64,000 nt of DNA from Caldifarciminota bacterium. GTDB lineage: Bacteria; Hydrothermota; Tepidihabitantia; SM23-42. Each line of letters starts with the position of its first letter. Position 1 is the first letter of the stretch. The notes beneath the pieces are model-generated. The model saw only the letters and a program-made list of their open reading frames with translations, had not been told where the DNA came from and made no database searches. Made by a program: the position numbers and the translations under genes. Of this stretch, positions 22,380-30,560 are shown piece after piece. The DNA lies in contig CP070705.1 in the NCBI GenBank assembly GCA_020349965.1, positions 1,179,650 to 1,243,649 on the forward strand. Direction: 5' to 3'.

Positions 22380-23332
22380 CTCGATCCGCCAGTGGCGTAT
22401 TTGTTCAATCCTGACTTCTTACCGTTCTTGATCCAGACATAGGGTCCGACGGTCTCACCGGCACGAATGACCGTATCACCTTCGATCAGGGAGTGATGTT
22501 TTATTTGCGCGCCGTCGCCTATCTTCACGGAAAGGTCAATATCGATCGTTACCGGGTCTTCGATGTTGACTCCACGTCGTTTCAAATGTGCATACCATTG
22601 ATCCTTTACTAAAGCGCAAATCTGTGTGAGATGTTCTTGTGTGTTTACGCCAATGATCTCACTGGCGCTGGAGGTCGTGTATGCTGCGACACGTTTTCGG
22701 AGGGAGACGATATTACGAATGGCGTCGGTCAGATAATACTCTCCTTGTTTGTTATCGGTTGTTATGCCGTCGAGCGCTGCCGATAGTAATGGCGTCTTAC
22801 CGTAATACACACCAGCGTTTATTTCCCTTATCTGCCGTTGTTCCGCGGTGGCATCGCATTCCTCGATGATATTGACAACGTACCCATCCTCGTTGCGTAT
22901 GATTCGTCCATAACCGTATGGATTATCCAACTCACAGGTAAGCAGCGTGGCATCTGCCTTTTGCTGTAAATGGTATTCTATGAGAGCAAGGATTGTTTCT
23001 TTTCTCAACAGGGGTACATCGCCGCACAAAATCAAGGTGTTTTCGTATTTCGCATTTGCTAAACCTTTTTTCGCCGCATCACCGCTGCCCAATGGTTCGG
23101 CCTGAATCGCATAGGTCACTTCGTTTCCTATTAATTCCGAAATTTCATCTGACTTTGTGTTGACAACGAGAATTATCTGGCTGCTGCCGATGTCACGAGC
23201 AAGGTCTCTGACGAATGAAATAATTGGTTTACCCAGGACCCGGTGCAGGACTTTCGGGATCTTCGATTTCATGCGTTTGCCGACGCCTGCGGCGAGTATG
23301 ACCGTACTTATTTTCTCATGTAATATGGGCAT
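22376..23332 (-). CDS. GlmU-type uridylyltransferase lacking the acetyltransferase domain
   Basis: 318 residues. The N-terminal pyrophosphorylase domain is complete: ILAAGVGKRMKSKIPKVLH nucleotide loop, Q-A-E-P-L-G-S-G-D-A, I-L-C-G-D-V-P-L-L, and NPYGYGRI. Full GlmU is about 455 residues, with a left-handed beta-helix acetyltransferase; here only a short stub (about residues 250-305, SVKIGDGAQI, SLIEGDTVIRAG) remains before the stop. It should make UDP-GlcNAc from GlcNAc-1-P, with acetylation of GlcN-1-P done elsewhere. ATG 23332 was chosen over the longer frame, which adds a segment crossing the promoter. Confidence 0.9.
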   Translation of the reverse strand: MPILHEKISTVILAAGVGKRMKSKIPKVLHRVLGKPIISFVRDLARDIGSSQIILVVNTKSDEISELIGNEVTYAIQAEPLGSGDAAKKGLANAKYENTLILCGDVPLLRKETILALIEYHLQQKADATLLTCELDNPYGYGRIIRNEDGYVVNIIEECDATAEQRQIREINAGVYYGKTPLLSAALDGITTDNKQGEYYLTDAIRNIVSLRKRVAAYTTSSASEIIGVNTQEHLTQICALVKDQWYAHLKRRGVNIEDPVTIDIDLSVKIGDGAQIKHHSLIEGDTVIRAGETVGPYVWIKNGKKSGLNKYATGGSR

Positions 23333-23352
23333 TTTTGTGGTTGCCACGATTA

Positions 23353-23380
23353 AATATAACCAAATAAGCAATTCTGTCAA
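23353..23380 (-). promoter_or_regulatory. glmU operon promoter (TTGACA-16-TATATT)
   Basis: -35 TTGACA (complement of 23375-23380), -10 TATATT (complement of 23353-23358), spacing 16. Predicted leader 14 bases, without a clear Shine-Dalgarno. Confidence 0.8.
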
Positions 23381-23464
23381 GTGCAATCGGTCTGTATCAC
23401 AGAAACGTACACCGCTGCACCGCCTTGCGCAGGCAAAGTGTGCAGCGAGTAAAGAGATTGCGGC

Positions 23465-23492
23465 TTGACTTGTGTAGAAATATGATTATGAT
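23465..23492 (+). promoter_or_regulatory. Lipoprotein gene promoter (TTGACT-16-TATGAT)
   Basis: -35 TTGACT at 23465-23470 and -10 TATGAT at 23487-23492, spacing 16. Predicted +1 at 23499, one base before the ATG at 23500, so translation should be almost leaderless. Confidence 0.75.
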
Positions 23493-23499
23493 TACGTTT

Positions 23500-24576
23500 A
23501 TGAAAGCATGGGTATTCGTGGTCTGCCTCATTACGCTAGCCTGCAACGAATTGCCGGTTGGCGGTGACGAGCTTGACCAGCGCGGCGACCTCGATCCGCA
23601 GTTTCTGAATCTGTCAATTTTTTCGACGTTCACAGAATGCAAGAATGTAAACACAGGCGGTGCCTCCAACCTCGTTTTCGGTAGGAATGCCGAATACGAG
23701 TCACGGGTGCTCTTGGAGTTTGATTTCCCGGATACCACGTACACAGGACTGGATGAGATAAAACTCATTCTGAACATCGACGCAGATTTTGAGAACGATA
23801 CCGTTCCATTCAGCCTGCATCTGATGGATGAGACTTTCAGTGAATCCGAAGCCGACTGGACGCACCGAAATATAGATGAACTGTGGAGTACGCCCGGTGG
23901 CGATTACAATACCGACTCCATCAGATATGGTGTTGCCCATGGTGATTCGATAGTACTGTATTTCAATTACATCGAATTGGCGGAGATACAGGCCGCAAAA
24001 GCGATGATAATTATTCCCCGGGATACGGGATTTTGCTATCTAGGCTCGCGTGAAGGGGGATCCGGAGGAAAGATCATCCTAAAGAAGAATGAAACCTCGA
24101 TCCCGGCTTTTGTCGAGGCGGATTGCCATATTCTGACCGGCGTGGAACCACCGTTGTTGGAGGATTGGATAGGCTCTGGTTTCGTGTATCGGGATTTTGT
24201 AAGATTCAATTATGATACACTCCTCGACAGCACGCTGGCGGTCTACGCAGAACTTTCGTTCAGATGCACTGAATATTTCAGCTACCGCGATTCGCTCGAG
24301 ATCGGGGTGCGACAGCTCCTCGAGCCATTTTCCACATTCGATACGCCGACCGGACCTCTCATCGCTCTGAAGAAGATCGGTGTTGGCGATACCGTTGTGA
24401 CACTCGATATCGTGCGACACGCCCAGCACATCATCGAACATCCTGATTCCAATTTCGGCTTCTACATCGGCATAAGTCCCGAGATCAATGATATCTCACG
24501 CATAAAATTGGTCCGCGGTTCTCATAGCCTGAATATCGGTTATATCCAGCCGCCAGAACCGCGCAACATCGAATAG
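23500..24576 (+). CDS. Lipoprotein of unknown function
   Basis: 358 residues from ATG 23500. The signal sequence MKAWVFVVCLITLAC ends in a lipobox (L-T-L-A-C, cysteine about residue 15), so it should be lipid-anchored. The rest is beta-rich and acidic, with two similar halves: both have a 'SRVLLEFDFPDTTYTGLDEIKLIL'-like segment followed by long beta pairs, reminiscent of DNRLRE-type surface domains. I recognise no enzyme motif. ATG 23500 was chosen from the promoter and signal peptide; frames upstream in the track extend without support. It is followed six bases later by a barrel protein, probably in one operon. Confidence 0.82.
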   Translation: MKAWVFVVCLITLACNELPVGGDELDQRGDLDPQFLNLSIFSTFTECKNVNTGGASNLVFGRNAEYESRVLLEFDFPDTTYTGLDEIKLILNIDADFENDTVPFSLHLMDETFSESEADWTHRNIDELWSTPGGDYNTDSIRYGVAHGDSIVLYFNYIELAEIQAAKAMIIIPRDTGFCYLGSREGGSGGKIILKKNETSIPAFVEADCHILTGVEPPLLEDWIGSGFVYRDFVRFNYDTLLDSTLAVYAELSFRCTEYFSYRDSLEIGVRQLLEPFSTFDTPTGPLIALKKIGVGDTVVTLDIVRHAQHIIEHPDSNFGFYIGISPEINDISRIKLVRGSHSLNIGYIQPPEPRNIE

Positions 24577-24581
24577 GGAAA

Positions 24582-25535
24582 ATGACTGCACTCCTATTGA
24601 CCTGTTTGATTGGTTCTTCAGCCTTCTCGATCGCTGGGATAGGGGAGGATCTGAGTGTCTTCCGTATGCCCTTTGTCAGACGAGATAACGTTACACGTAT
24701 TGGGTTTACGTTGAGCCCGGAATACACCTTGCTCAGTCAATCGGGTGAATACCGCGGTGTTTTTTGGACGAACCCGTTCATGATATCTTTTTCTGTACCC
24801 ATTTCGCACGGGATTTCTCTCGTGTTGGGTAATCTCGAAAGATATAATCAATGTTTCGATATTTACCGTCAGGACAGCGCGCTGCAGGTGCATGCGCTCG
24901 GCGAGGGGGGAGTCGAAGAGGTTTACGGAGGATTGAACAAGCAGCTTGGACCTTTCGACGTGACGGTTACAGGTTCTTTCCTCTTCGGAAATACATGGGA
25001 GATTTGGACATATAACATCGGCGCCTACAGTCTTGTCGACACTTTCAACTATAAATACAGGGGGAGGATATTCAGCATCGGCTTCAGACACAATATTTTT
25101 GCGGTGACGTATGAGGGGTTGGGTGAGTTGCGCATGGTGCACATCGATGAAGACACGACGATTGTCGAATTACCTCAACGTCTGTCGATTGGTATCTATC
25201 CGCGTATAGGTGAGTGGCCATTTGGTATCGTCTATGAACGTTCGTTCTGGCAGAGCGACGCATGGCATGACAGCGCATACAGTTCGCCGAATCGTTTCAA
25301 ATTTATGGTTAGCCGCAATACCTTTGGGCTTGCCTATTATTTCAATCCCTGGTATATCGACGGCGTTTCTGAGCACGGTATTGAGATTGATTTTGCAGTT
25401 CCTCTACGAAATGTTGGTGTGGCGAATGCAAAAATGGGCTTCGCTCTGCGGACAAGGGATGGGCTATATGAATTCAAGTTTGTGCCGAAGTTGACCTTCG
25501 TGTTCAATGAGATATTCGCACGCAGACGAAAATAG
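24582..25535 (+). CDS. Predicted outer-membrane beta-barrel protein
   Basis: 317 residues, an N-terminal signal peptide (MTALLLTCLIGSSAFSIA) and then amphipathic strands alternating with turns rich in aromatic residues (EYTLLSQSGEYRGVFW, FGLAYYFNPWYID, MGFALRTRDGLYEFKFVPKL), typical of an outer-membrane barrel. No known family. It follows the lipoprotein directly and probably forms part of the same envelope unit. It ends 51 bases before the NtrC-type regulator. Confidence 0.75.
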   Translation: MTALLLTCLIGSSAFSIAGIGEDLSVFRMPFVRRDNVTRIGFTLSPEYTLLSQSGEYRGVFWTNPFMISFSVPISHGISLVLGNLERYNQCFDIYRQDSALQVHALGEGGVEEVYGGLNKQLGPFDVTVTGSFLFGNTWEIWTYNIGAYSLVDTFNYKYRGRIFSIGFRHNIFAVTYEGLGELRMVHIDEDTTIVELPQRLSIGIYPRIGEWPFGIVYERSFWQSDAWHDSAYSSPNRFKFMVSRNTFGLAYYFNPWYIDGVSEHGIEIDFAVPLRNVGVANAKMGFALRTRDGLYEFKFVPKLTFVFNEIFARRRK

Positions 25536-25586
25536 TACTAATCCTCTTCACAGTAATATTACTCTTCCCCGAAGTATAGAATAAAC

Positions 25587-26864
25587 ATGAAAACGAAGAT
25601 TCTCCTACTTGACGACGAGGAGAGCCTCATAAAATGGCTAAAGTATGCTCTTGAGCAGAAGGGTTACTCCGTTGTTGCCGCAACGGATCCGAGGGATGCT
25701 CTTGCTGAGATAAAAAACCAGCAATTCGATTTAGTGATCAGCGACATAAAAATGCCTGAGATGGATGGCTTCGGATTTCTGAAAAAGGTGCGTACTCTAT
25801 ACCCCAACATCCCGTTCATCTTCATAACGGCGTACGGCTCGATGGATTCGGTGATCAACGCAATGCGCGACCGTGCGAGTGATTACATACTGAAGCCATT
25901 TTCGGTTGAGGAACTTCTACTCCGCATAAGATCGAATATAGACAAACCTGAAGCCACGGCGCCAAAGATCATCGGGGTAAGTAAGCAGATCAATGCGACA
26001 TTGAGAATGCTCGATAAGATTGCGGCAACGGATACGACCGTATTATTACTCGGCGAATCGGGGACTGGCAAGGAACTATTCGCCCGAGAAATACACAATC
26101 GTTCGAAACGCGCCACGCACGATTTCGTTACGATTTCGTGCGCTGCGTTGCCCGAGACTTTGCTTGAAAGCGAGTTGTTCGGCTATAAACGGGGTGCCTT
26201 TACCGGTGCCACGGGTGATAAAGAAGGTCTTTTCAAATCTGCAAACAAAGGATCTTTCTTCCTCGACGAGATCGGAGAGGCCACGCCTGCGATCCAGGTT
26301 AAGATATTGCGGCTGCTGGAGGAGAAGGAGATCGTCCCGTTAGGTTCGACCAAGCCGGTACGTGTGGATGTTAGGTTGATTGCTGCGACGAACAAGAATC
26401 TCGCCAAAGAAATGGAAGAGGGACGATTCCGGGAGGATCTCTACTATCGTCTGAACGTCATACCACTCGTTCTCCCACCACTAAGGGAACGCAAGGACGA
26501 TATCCCAGTATTGGCCAAGTTTTTTCTCCAGCGCATATGCGAAAGTGAAAAGCTGGGATTTCGCGAACTGCGAAAGGGCGCGCTCAATAAGCTGCTCCAG
26601 TATGATTGGCCTGGTAATATCCGCGAACTTCGTCATGTCATAGAAAGGGCGGCGATTCTGTCCGATTCGGAGCATATAGAGCGGCAGCACCTCGGACTGC
26701 CGCATGCAAAGAGAAGGAGTTTAACACAACTCCAGTCCGAAGAAATAGAAAGGGTGGTGCAAGAGTACGGCGGCAATATGAGTGAAGCGGCGAAGATCCT
26801 TGGCGTTTCGAGGGCGACACTTTATCGTAAACTGAAACAGAAAGGTAAAAGAAGGAAGCGGTGA
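25587..26864 (+). CDS. NtrC-family sigma-54 response regulator
   Basis: 425 residues in the full NtrC layout: receiver domain with phosphorylation site D53 (ISDIKMPE), AAA+ domain with Walker A G156-E-S-G-T-G-K-E163 and the sigma-54 contact loop G203-A-F-T-G-A208, and a C-terminal Fis-type helix-turn-helix (about 385-420). It should activate a sigma-54 promoter. No histidine kinase is adjacent. The nearest target is the sigma-54 promoter 140 bases downstream, before the pilin genes, so a PilR-like role is likely. No Shine-Dalgarno; TATAGA sits six bases before ATG, hinting at a leaderless start, but no -35 was found. Confidence 0.95.
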   Translation: MKTKILLLDDEESLIKWLKYALEQKGYSVVAATDPRDALAEIKNQQFDLVISDIKMPEMDGFGFLKKVRTLYPNIPFIFITAYGSMDSVINAMRDRASDYILKPFSVEELLLRIRSNIDKPEATAPKIIGVSKQINATLRMLDKIAATDTTVLLLGESGTGKELFAREIHNRSKRATHDFVTISCAALPETLLESELFGYKRGAFTGATGDKEGLFKSANKGSFFLDEIGEATPAIQVKILRLLEEKEIVPLGSTKPVRVDVRLIAATNKNLAKEMEEGRFREDLYYRLNVIPLVLPPLRERKDDIPVLAKFFLQRICESEKLGFRELRKGALNKLLQYDWPGNIRELRHVIERAAILSDSEHIERQHLGLPHAKRRSLTQLQSEEIERVVQEYGGNMSEAAKILGVSRATLYRKLKQKGKRRKR

Positions 26865-27232
26865 TTACAGACTGTACGTGATGTACGTTATTGTGAGATA
26901 ACAAACGAGGCTTAAGTGTATCAATATGCGACAATTGAGACGGCATGAGACATGCGGCTGTCATATTTCTTTCGCGATTTAGAGACTTTGTTCAATTTAG
27001 AACGGGCACGGAAATTGCAATTATAATAAGATAAATCGATCTTTCAAAATATATTTGGATCACTCTTAAGATGGGTGTGGCTTTCTTGCCGACGGATGGG
27101 GTGTAAGCCTCAATACGCGTGCGGTCTGTGTCCTAAAGCTTCGAGGTTAAGTCGGGTTTGTTTTGAACCGTTCAATGTTCGGGGGCACATTAGACTTTTT
27201 AGTACAACCATTATTTGCTGAGGAGGCAAAAA
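26865..27232 (+). other. 368-base noncoding leader region before the pilins
   Basis: No gene is supported here. It contains the sigma-54 promoter at 27004-27019 and, downstream of the expected start point near 27030, an approximately 200-base untranslated leader. Within it GGCTT (about 27070) and AAGCC (about 27107) can pair, and further short stems follow, so the leader may be structured. It carries no riboswitch that I can match securely. The pilin Shine-Dalgarno AGGAGG is at 27221-27226. Confidence 0.5.
27004..27019 (+). promoter_or_regulatory. Sigma-54 promoter (-24/-12) for the pilin genes
   Basis: GGGCAC-GGAAA-TTGCA: the invariant GG (27005-27006) and GC (27017-27018) are exactly ten bases apart, and the flanks match TGGCAC-N5-TTGC at nearly every place. 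It lies just after a sigma-54 activator gene and ahead of pilins. Confidence 0.8.
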
Positions 27233-27763
27233 ATGAGGAACAAAGGATTTACCCTGATCGAGCTTATGGTGGTGGTCGTAATCATCGGCATCTTGGCGGC
27301 AATCGCAATACCGAACTTCATAAGCATGCAGAAGAGGGCAAAAGAAGCGTCGGTCAAGAACAACATGCATACACTGCAGCTCGCCATAGAAGACTTTGCG
27401 ACGCTGTCCGAAGGCTTCTATCCAACGGGCCTTGCTATGACAGTAGCGAATGCGTCAAATGTAGGTACCAACGCTACTACGGTCGGCGGAGCTGACCCGA
27501 TACCTTCCAATGGCGTTGTCCAACCAGCGCTCTTACCTGCGACATATAGGAACCCCGTTGTCGCGGCGAATAATGTCGCATATACCGTTGGTGATACGGT
27601 GACCGTTTGGGCTGTAGGTCTTGCAGGTACCACTGAGGTAGCTTTCCTGGATGTAGCTGGTGCAATTGCCCTTGGTACCAATCCAAGCGATGCGGTAAGA
27701 TATTACGTATACGGATATGGTGTGGATGCAAAACTCGATCTGAAACTAACTTCTGGTCAATAA
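27233..27763 (+). CDS. Type IV pilin-like protein 1
   Basis: 176 residues with a class III prepilin leader: M-R-N-K-G followed by F-T-L-I-E, so cleavage falls after G5 and Glu is at +5 as in true type IV pilins. The hydrophobic helix MVVVVIIGILAAIAIPN follows. The C-terminal domain is short, with many Ala, Val, Thr and Gly residues, and may be a major pilin of the electrically conducting or adhesive kind; there is no clear evidence for either. Start ATG 27233 with AGGAGG seven bases before. Under the sigma-54 promoter. A perfect hairpin follows 10 bases after the stop. Confidence 0.93.
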   Translation: MRNKGFTLIELMVVVVIIGILAAIAIPNFISMQKRAKEASVKNNMHTLQLAIEDFATLSEGFYPTGLAMTVANASNVGTNATTVGGADPIPSNGVVQPALLPATYRNPVVAANNVAYTVGDTVTVWAVGLAGTTEVAFLDVAGAIALGTNPSDAVRYYVYGYGVDAKLDLKLTSGQ

Positions 27764-27773
27764 GAGTGCATGG

Positions 27774-27797
27774 GGAGGGGAACTTTGGTTCCCCTCC
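27774..27797 (+). terminator. Strong hairpin between the two pilin genes
   Basis: Perfect 10-bp stem GGAGGGGAAC / GTTCCCCTCC with a four-base TTTG loop, followed by TTCTGTG. The T-run is weak, so it is better seen as partial terminator or mRNA stabiliser that lets pilin 1 be made in excess of pilin 2. Confidence 0.7.
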
Positions 27798-27821
27798 TTC
27801 TGTGCAACAACCCTCAGTGAT

Positions 27822-28382
27822 ATGAATACAAACAGCAAGAGATCTTGTTTTTTTACACACGGTTTTACGCTCATTGAATTGATGGTTGTGGTTGTTATTA
27901 TCGGCATCCTCGCCGCAATTGCCATTCCCAATTATATCGCATTAAGAAATCGAGCGCTCGAAGCGAGTGTGAAGGCGAACATGATGGCTGCCCAGATGGC
28001 AGTGGAAGAGTTTTCGACCCTGGTGCAAGGTGTGTATCCTGGCGACCTTGATACGAAGATCGATGATATCCTTGACCCAGACATGGGTCCGCCGATGGGT
28101 GAGATGTCGCTCGCGGCCGGTGTCCGTATTCCTCCATTCCCGCCCGAGGCATTTCTCAAGCCCCACCCCGGTCTGAAAAACCCATTTGAGCCAGGTAATA
28201 AAATGATCGAAAATTTGATCACTTCCCCGCCACCAGTTCCGCCTCCTACGGTCAGGGGTTGTGTTTACTATTCCACTTACATGCTCGACGGAACGACATC
28301 AGGTACTGGCGGTAGTGCTGCCTATGTTTATGTGCTTACTGCATTTGGTGATACTGATCCTCTCACCTTGACTCTGCCTTAG
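27822..28382 (+). CDS. Type IV pilin-like protein 2
   Basis: 186 residues with prepilin leader ending H-G14 then F-T-L-I-E and the same MVVVVIIGILAAIAIPN helix as pilin 1, so the two arose by duplication, but the C-terminal halves differ. This one has proline-rich segments (PPMGEM, PPFPPEAFLKPHPG, PPPVPPPTV) and a single cysteine (G-C-V-Y-Y) and ends TLTLP. It may be a minor or alternative pilin. The start region has no strong Shine-Dalgarno; ATG 27822 follows the hairpin by 24 bases. It is followed by the HAMP protein. Confidence 0.93.
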   Translation: MNTNSKRSCFFTHGFTLIELMVVVVIIGILAAIAIPNYIALRNRALEASVKANMMAAQMAVEEFSTLVQGVYPGDLDTKIDDILDPDMGPPMGEMSLAAGVRIPPFPPEAFLKPHPGLKNPFEPGNKMIENLITSPPPVPPPTVRGCVYYSTYMLDGTTSGTGGSAAYVYVLTAFGDTDPLTLTLP

Positions 28383-28400
28383 AAAGGAGATCGAAATCAA

Positions 28401-28841
28401 ATGAAACTACAGAGAAGGCAATACTTGATCCATAAGAGGTTCCAATTCAGGATGATGGGAGCGCTTCTCCTTCTTGTTCTTGCTGCCACTCTTGTGACTA
28501 CATTGGTCAACCATTTCTTCTTTCTGTCGTCAATCGTGAGTTTCACAGAAAAGTATGGTAGAACCCCGAACGGTGAGGAATTACTATTTGCTTCTGTTCA
28601 GCCGCTGATCATAATACTTCCGGTCGTGTTCGTCATCTTGGCGATTACGTGTCTGTTCATCTCGCACCGCATCGCCGGTCCTTTGCACAGATTGAAGATG
28701 TACATGGAAAAGGTCGAAAATGGCGACCATTCGGTGCGGTTGAAATTCAGGAAGAATGATGCGATCCATGACGTAGCGGAGAGTTTTAATCGGATGGTGG
28801 AAGGGATACGTAAGAGTTCCGGTAAGAATACCCAGTCTTAA
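28401..28841 (+). CDS. HAMP-only inner-membrane protein
   Basis: 146 residues: two membrane helices (about 17-40 and 70-92) around a short periplasmic loop, then a HAMP domain (ISHRIAGPLHRLKMYMEKVENGDHSVRLKFRKNDAIHDVAESFNRMVEGI). No kinase, cyclase, EAL or methyl-accepting domain follows. AGAAAGGAG precedes ATG 28401. It could pass on an envelope signal to another protein, for example to the orphan NtrC-type regulator through an unlinked kinase, or be a pilus-linked signal adaptor. HAMP-only proteins near pilin genes are seen in Deltaproteobacteria, from memory. Function unknown. Confidence 0.85.
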   Translation: MKLQRRQYLIHKRFQFRMMGALLLLVLAATLVTTLVNHFFFLSSIVSFTEKYGRTPNGEELLFASVQPLIIILPVVFVILAITCLFISHRIAGPLHRLKMYMEKVENGDHSVRLKFRKNDAIHDVAESFNRMVEGIRKSSGKNTQS

Positions 28842-28866
28842 TCAGTGGGCCGATAAGACCGTCGCG

Positions 28867-29715
28867 CTATTGCACACCCATGCTATCCAACGTAGAGTGG
28901 GTCTCGGTTCCTTTTAGGTAATAACTCCCGCCATGGGGTTCGACAGGTATGGACTCAGCGATACCGAAAGTCACTAACTCTGATAGAATTGAAGGCTTCC
29001 GTCCGAACGTGGCAATGAATTTCCCAACCGCAGCGTTTAAGAACTGTATATCCATCTTCATCTTAATATTCTTGATATAGGTCTCAGCGATCTGTTTTTC
29101 TTCGGGATTGTCCGTTCCATTGTAGAAATCCACCCAAAGGGAAAGTGCCGTCTTCAAATCACCCAGTTTGAGGTAAGTTACGAATGCAAGCCAGCGTTTA
29201 GGCATATCGGGCGCGTTCGGTTTTTGTGCCGAGATGCCGAAGTAAGTCTTTGCAGTGCGGTAATCCTTGGTGAAGATATAGTTCATAAAAGCGTACATGA
29301 ATGGTAAGCGCCACTCTTCAGGATTCTGTCGCATCCCTTTTTGAAGCAGTTTCTGCGCTTGGTCGGGGCGTGCAGCGTCATGGATCAGCATGAGCCCTCC
29401 GAGCGTGTACGCGTATGTGAATCGCGGATCGAGCGTCGTCAGTATGTCGAGAATATGGTGCATTAGGTCATAGCGCGTATCGCTCAACCTATGCTCACCG
29501 TAGTATTGAATGAACCGCAGCCATACGATGTCAGCCAGAGGCGTCTGGAAACCCATGGAAAGCGCGCGGACCGCGTAGCCCGACGGAAAATACATGAGCT
29601 CCCCAACGAGTTCATGCGGGGTTCTCTCTGCATCAAGGCGGTATGCGAAGTTGATGATGAGCGCCAGGAGGAGGAGTCCAATGGCCAGCTTAGTCAGATT
29701 CCGTGTTCTTGTCAT
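28867..29715 (-). CDS. Membrane-anchored TPR-like protein
   Basis: 282 residues: an N-terminal membrane helix (about 10-25, then R-L-D-A-E-R-T) and a periplasmic helical-repeat region with TPR-like helices (LLQKGMRQNPEEWRLPFMYAFMNYIF, TYLKLGDLKTALSLWVDFY). It may bind proteins. It is the third gene after the ABC ATPase and permease (gap 19 bases) and probably belongs to the same operon, perhaps as an accessory of the exporter. No known family. Confidence 0.8.
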   Translation of the reverse strand: MTRTRNLTKLAIGLLLLALIINFAYRLDAERTPHELVGELMYFPSGYAVRALSMGFQTPLADIVWLRFIQYYGEHRLSDTRYDLMHHILDILTTLDPRFTYAYTLGGLMLIHDAARPDQAQKLLQKGMRQNPEEWRLPFMYAFMNYIFTKDYRTAKTYFGISAQKPNAPDMPKRWLAFVTYLKLGDLKTALSLWVDFYNGTDNPEEKQIAETYIKNIKMKMDIQFLNAAVGKFIATFGRKPSILSELVTFGIAESIPVEPHGGSYYLKGTETHSTLDSMGVQ

Positions 29716-29734
29716 AGGTATGGATGAAAGTATT

Positions 29735-30502
29735 CTATTTGAATTCCCGCGTTTCGAATATGATGGTGGTCAAATAAAGGAGCAATATCGTGTAGATCAC
29801 ACCGTAACTGACCGAAAAAAGAATGCCATCGGTCTGCAGTGGAATCCCGTATGCTAGATCCGTTCGGTAGTTGAAATTCTCCAGATTTGGCAGAATGTAA
29901 TAGAAACCATAAGCGATATGCTTCAATGCCGCAACCTCTGTTGTGTCGGCAAACAACTTAAGGTCGGGCATTGCGTGGCCGACGACGAAGAAGATCGCAC
30001 CCATGATCGAAGTGAGCGTTACCGATGAAAATGATGAAAAGAGCAGGAGGATACCGAGGATGACCGATACCTCGAGGACCGTGAAGGGAAATGCTACGAG
30101 CAGATGTAGGTCGAACCTGCCCTCGTAGACAATGAGCACGATCTGATGTATTAAGAGCATCGCAAGTACGAGTATTGCAACTAGCGCACCGAGTCCCAGG
30201 AACTTACCGATCACTATCTCGCTCCTCCTCACTGGTTTTACGAGCACGGTATATAATGTCCTCTTTTCAACATCTTTATGTATGAGGGCAGAGCCGATGA
30301 TAATCGTCGTCAGGATTGCGAAAATAGAAGCCGCCGCAAGGCCGAAATCACGCATAATTTTCGATGCCTCGCCTAAAGCAAACGGTTCAAGAAAGACCGA
30401 CACTATGATAATCAGCAGGGTGAATACTATGAGCAGGACCAGAATCCTTTGTCTTAGACTCTCTTTGAACGTATTTTCAAATATAGCTCTAATTCTCTTC
30501 AT
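29735..30502 (-). CDS. ABC-2 type transporter permease
   Basis: 255 residues with six predicted membrane helices and the typical N-terminal R-I-R-A-I-F-E-N-T-F-K-E-S-L-R-Q-R start of ABC-2 permeases, plus K-R-T-L-Y-T-V-L-V-K-P-V-R-R-S-E in the first cytosolic loop (coupling helix). It pairs with the ATPase 58 bases upstream as an exporter or as a gliding/envelope-type transporter. The substrate is unknown. Confidence 0.9.
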   Translation of the reverse strand: MKRIRAIFENTFKESLRQRILVLLIVFTLLIIIVSVFLEPFALGEASKIMRDFGLAAASIFAILTTIIIGSALIHKDVEKRTLYTVLVKPVRRSEIVIGKFLGLGALVAILVLAMLLIHQIVLIVYEGRFDLHLLVAFPFTVLEVSVILGILLLFSSFSSVTLTSIMGAIFFVVGHAMPDLKLFADTTEVAALKHIAYGFYYILPNLENFNYRTDLAYGIPLQTDGILFSVSYGVIYTILLLYLTTIIFETREFK

Positions 30503-30560
30503 TTTCTTTAGAAATATCGGTTATTTTTGACGTCATATAGAAAATAGATTAGTATTATTT

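Noticed and set aside
27030-27232. Possible c-di-GMP (GEMM-like) riboswitch in the pilin leader
   Set aside because: Only a short GTAAGCC-type stretch resembles the core; the paired elements of the class are not all present, so I do not call it.
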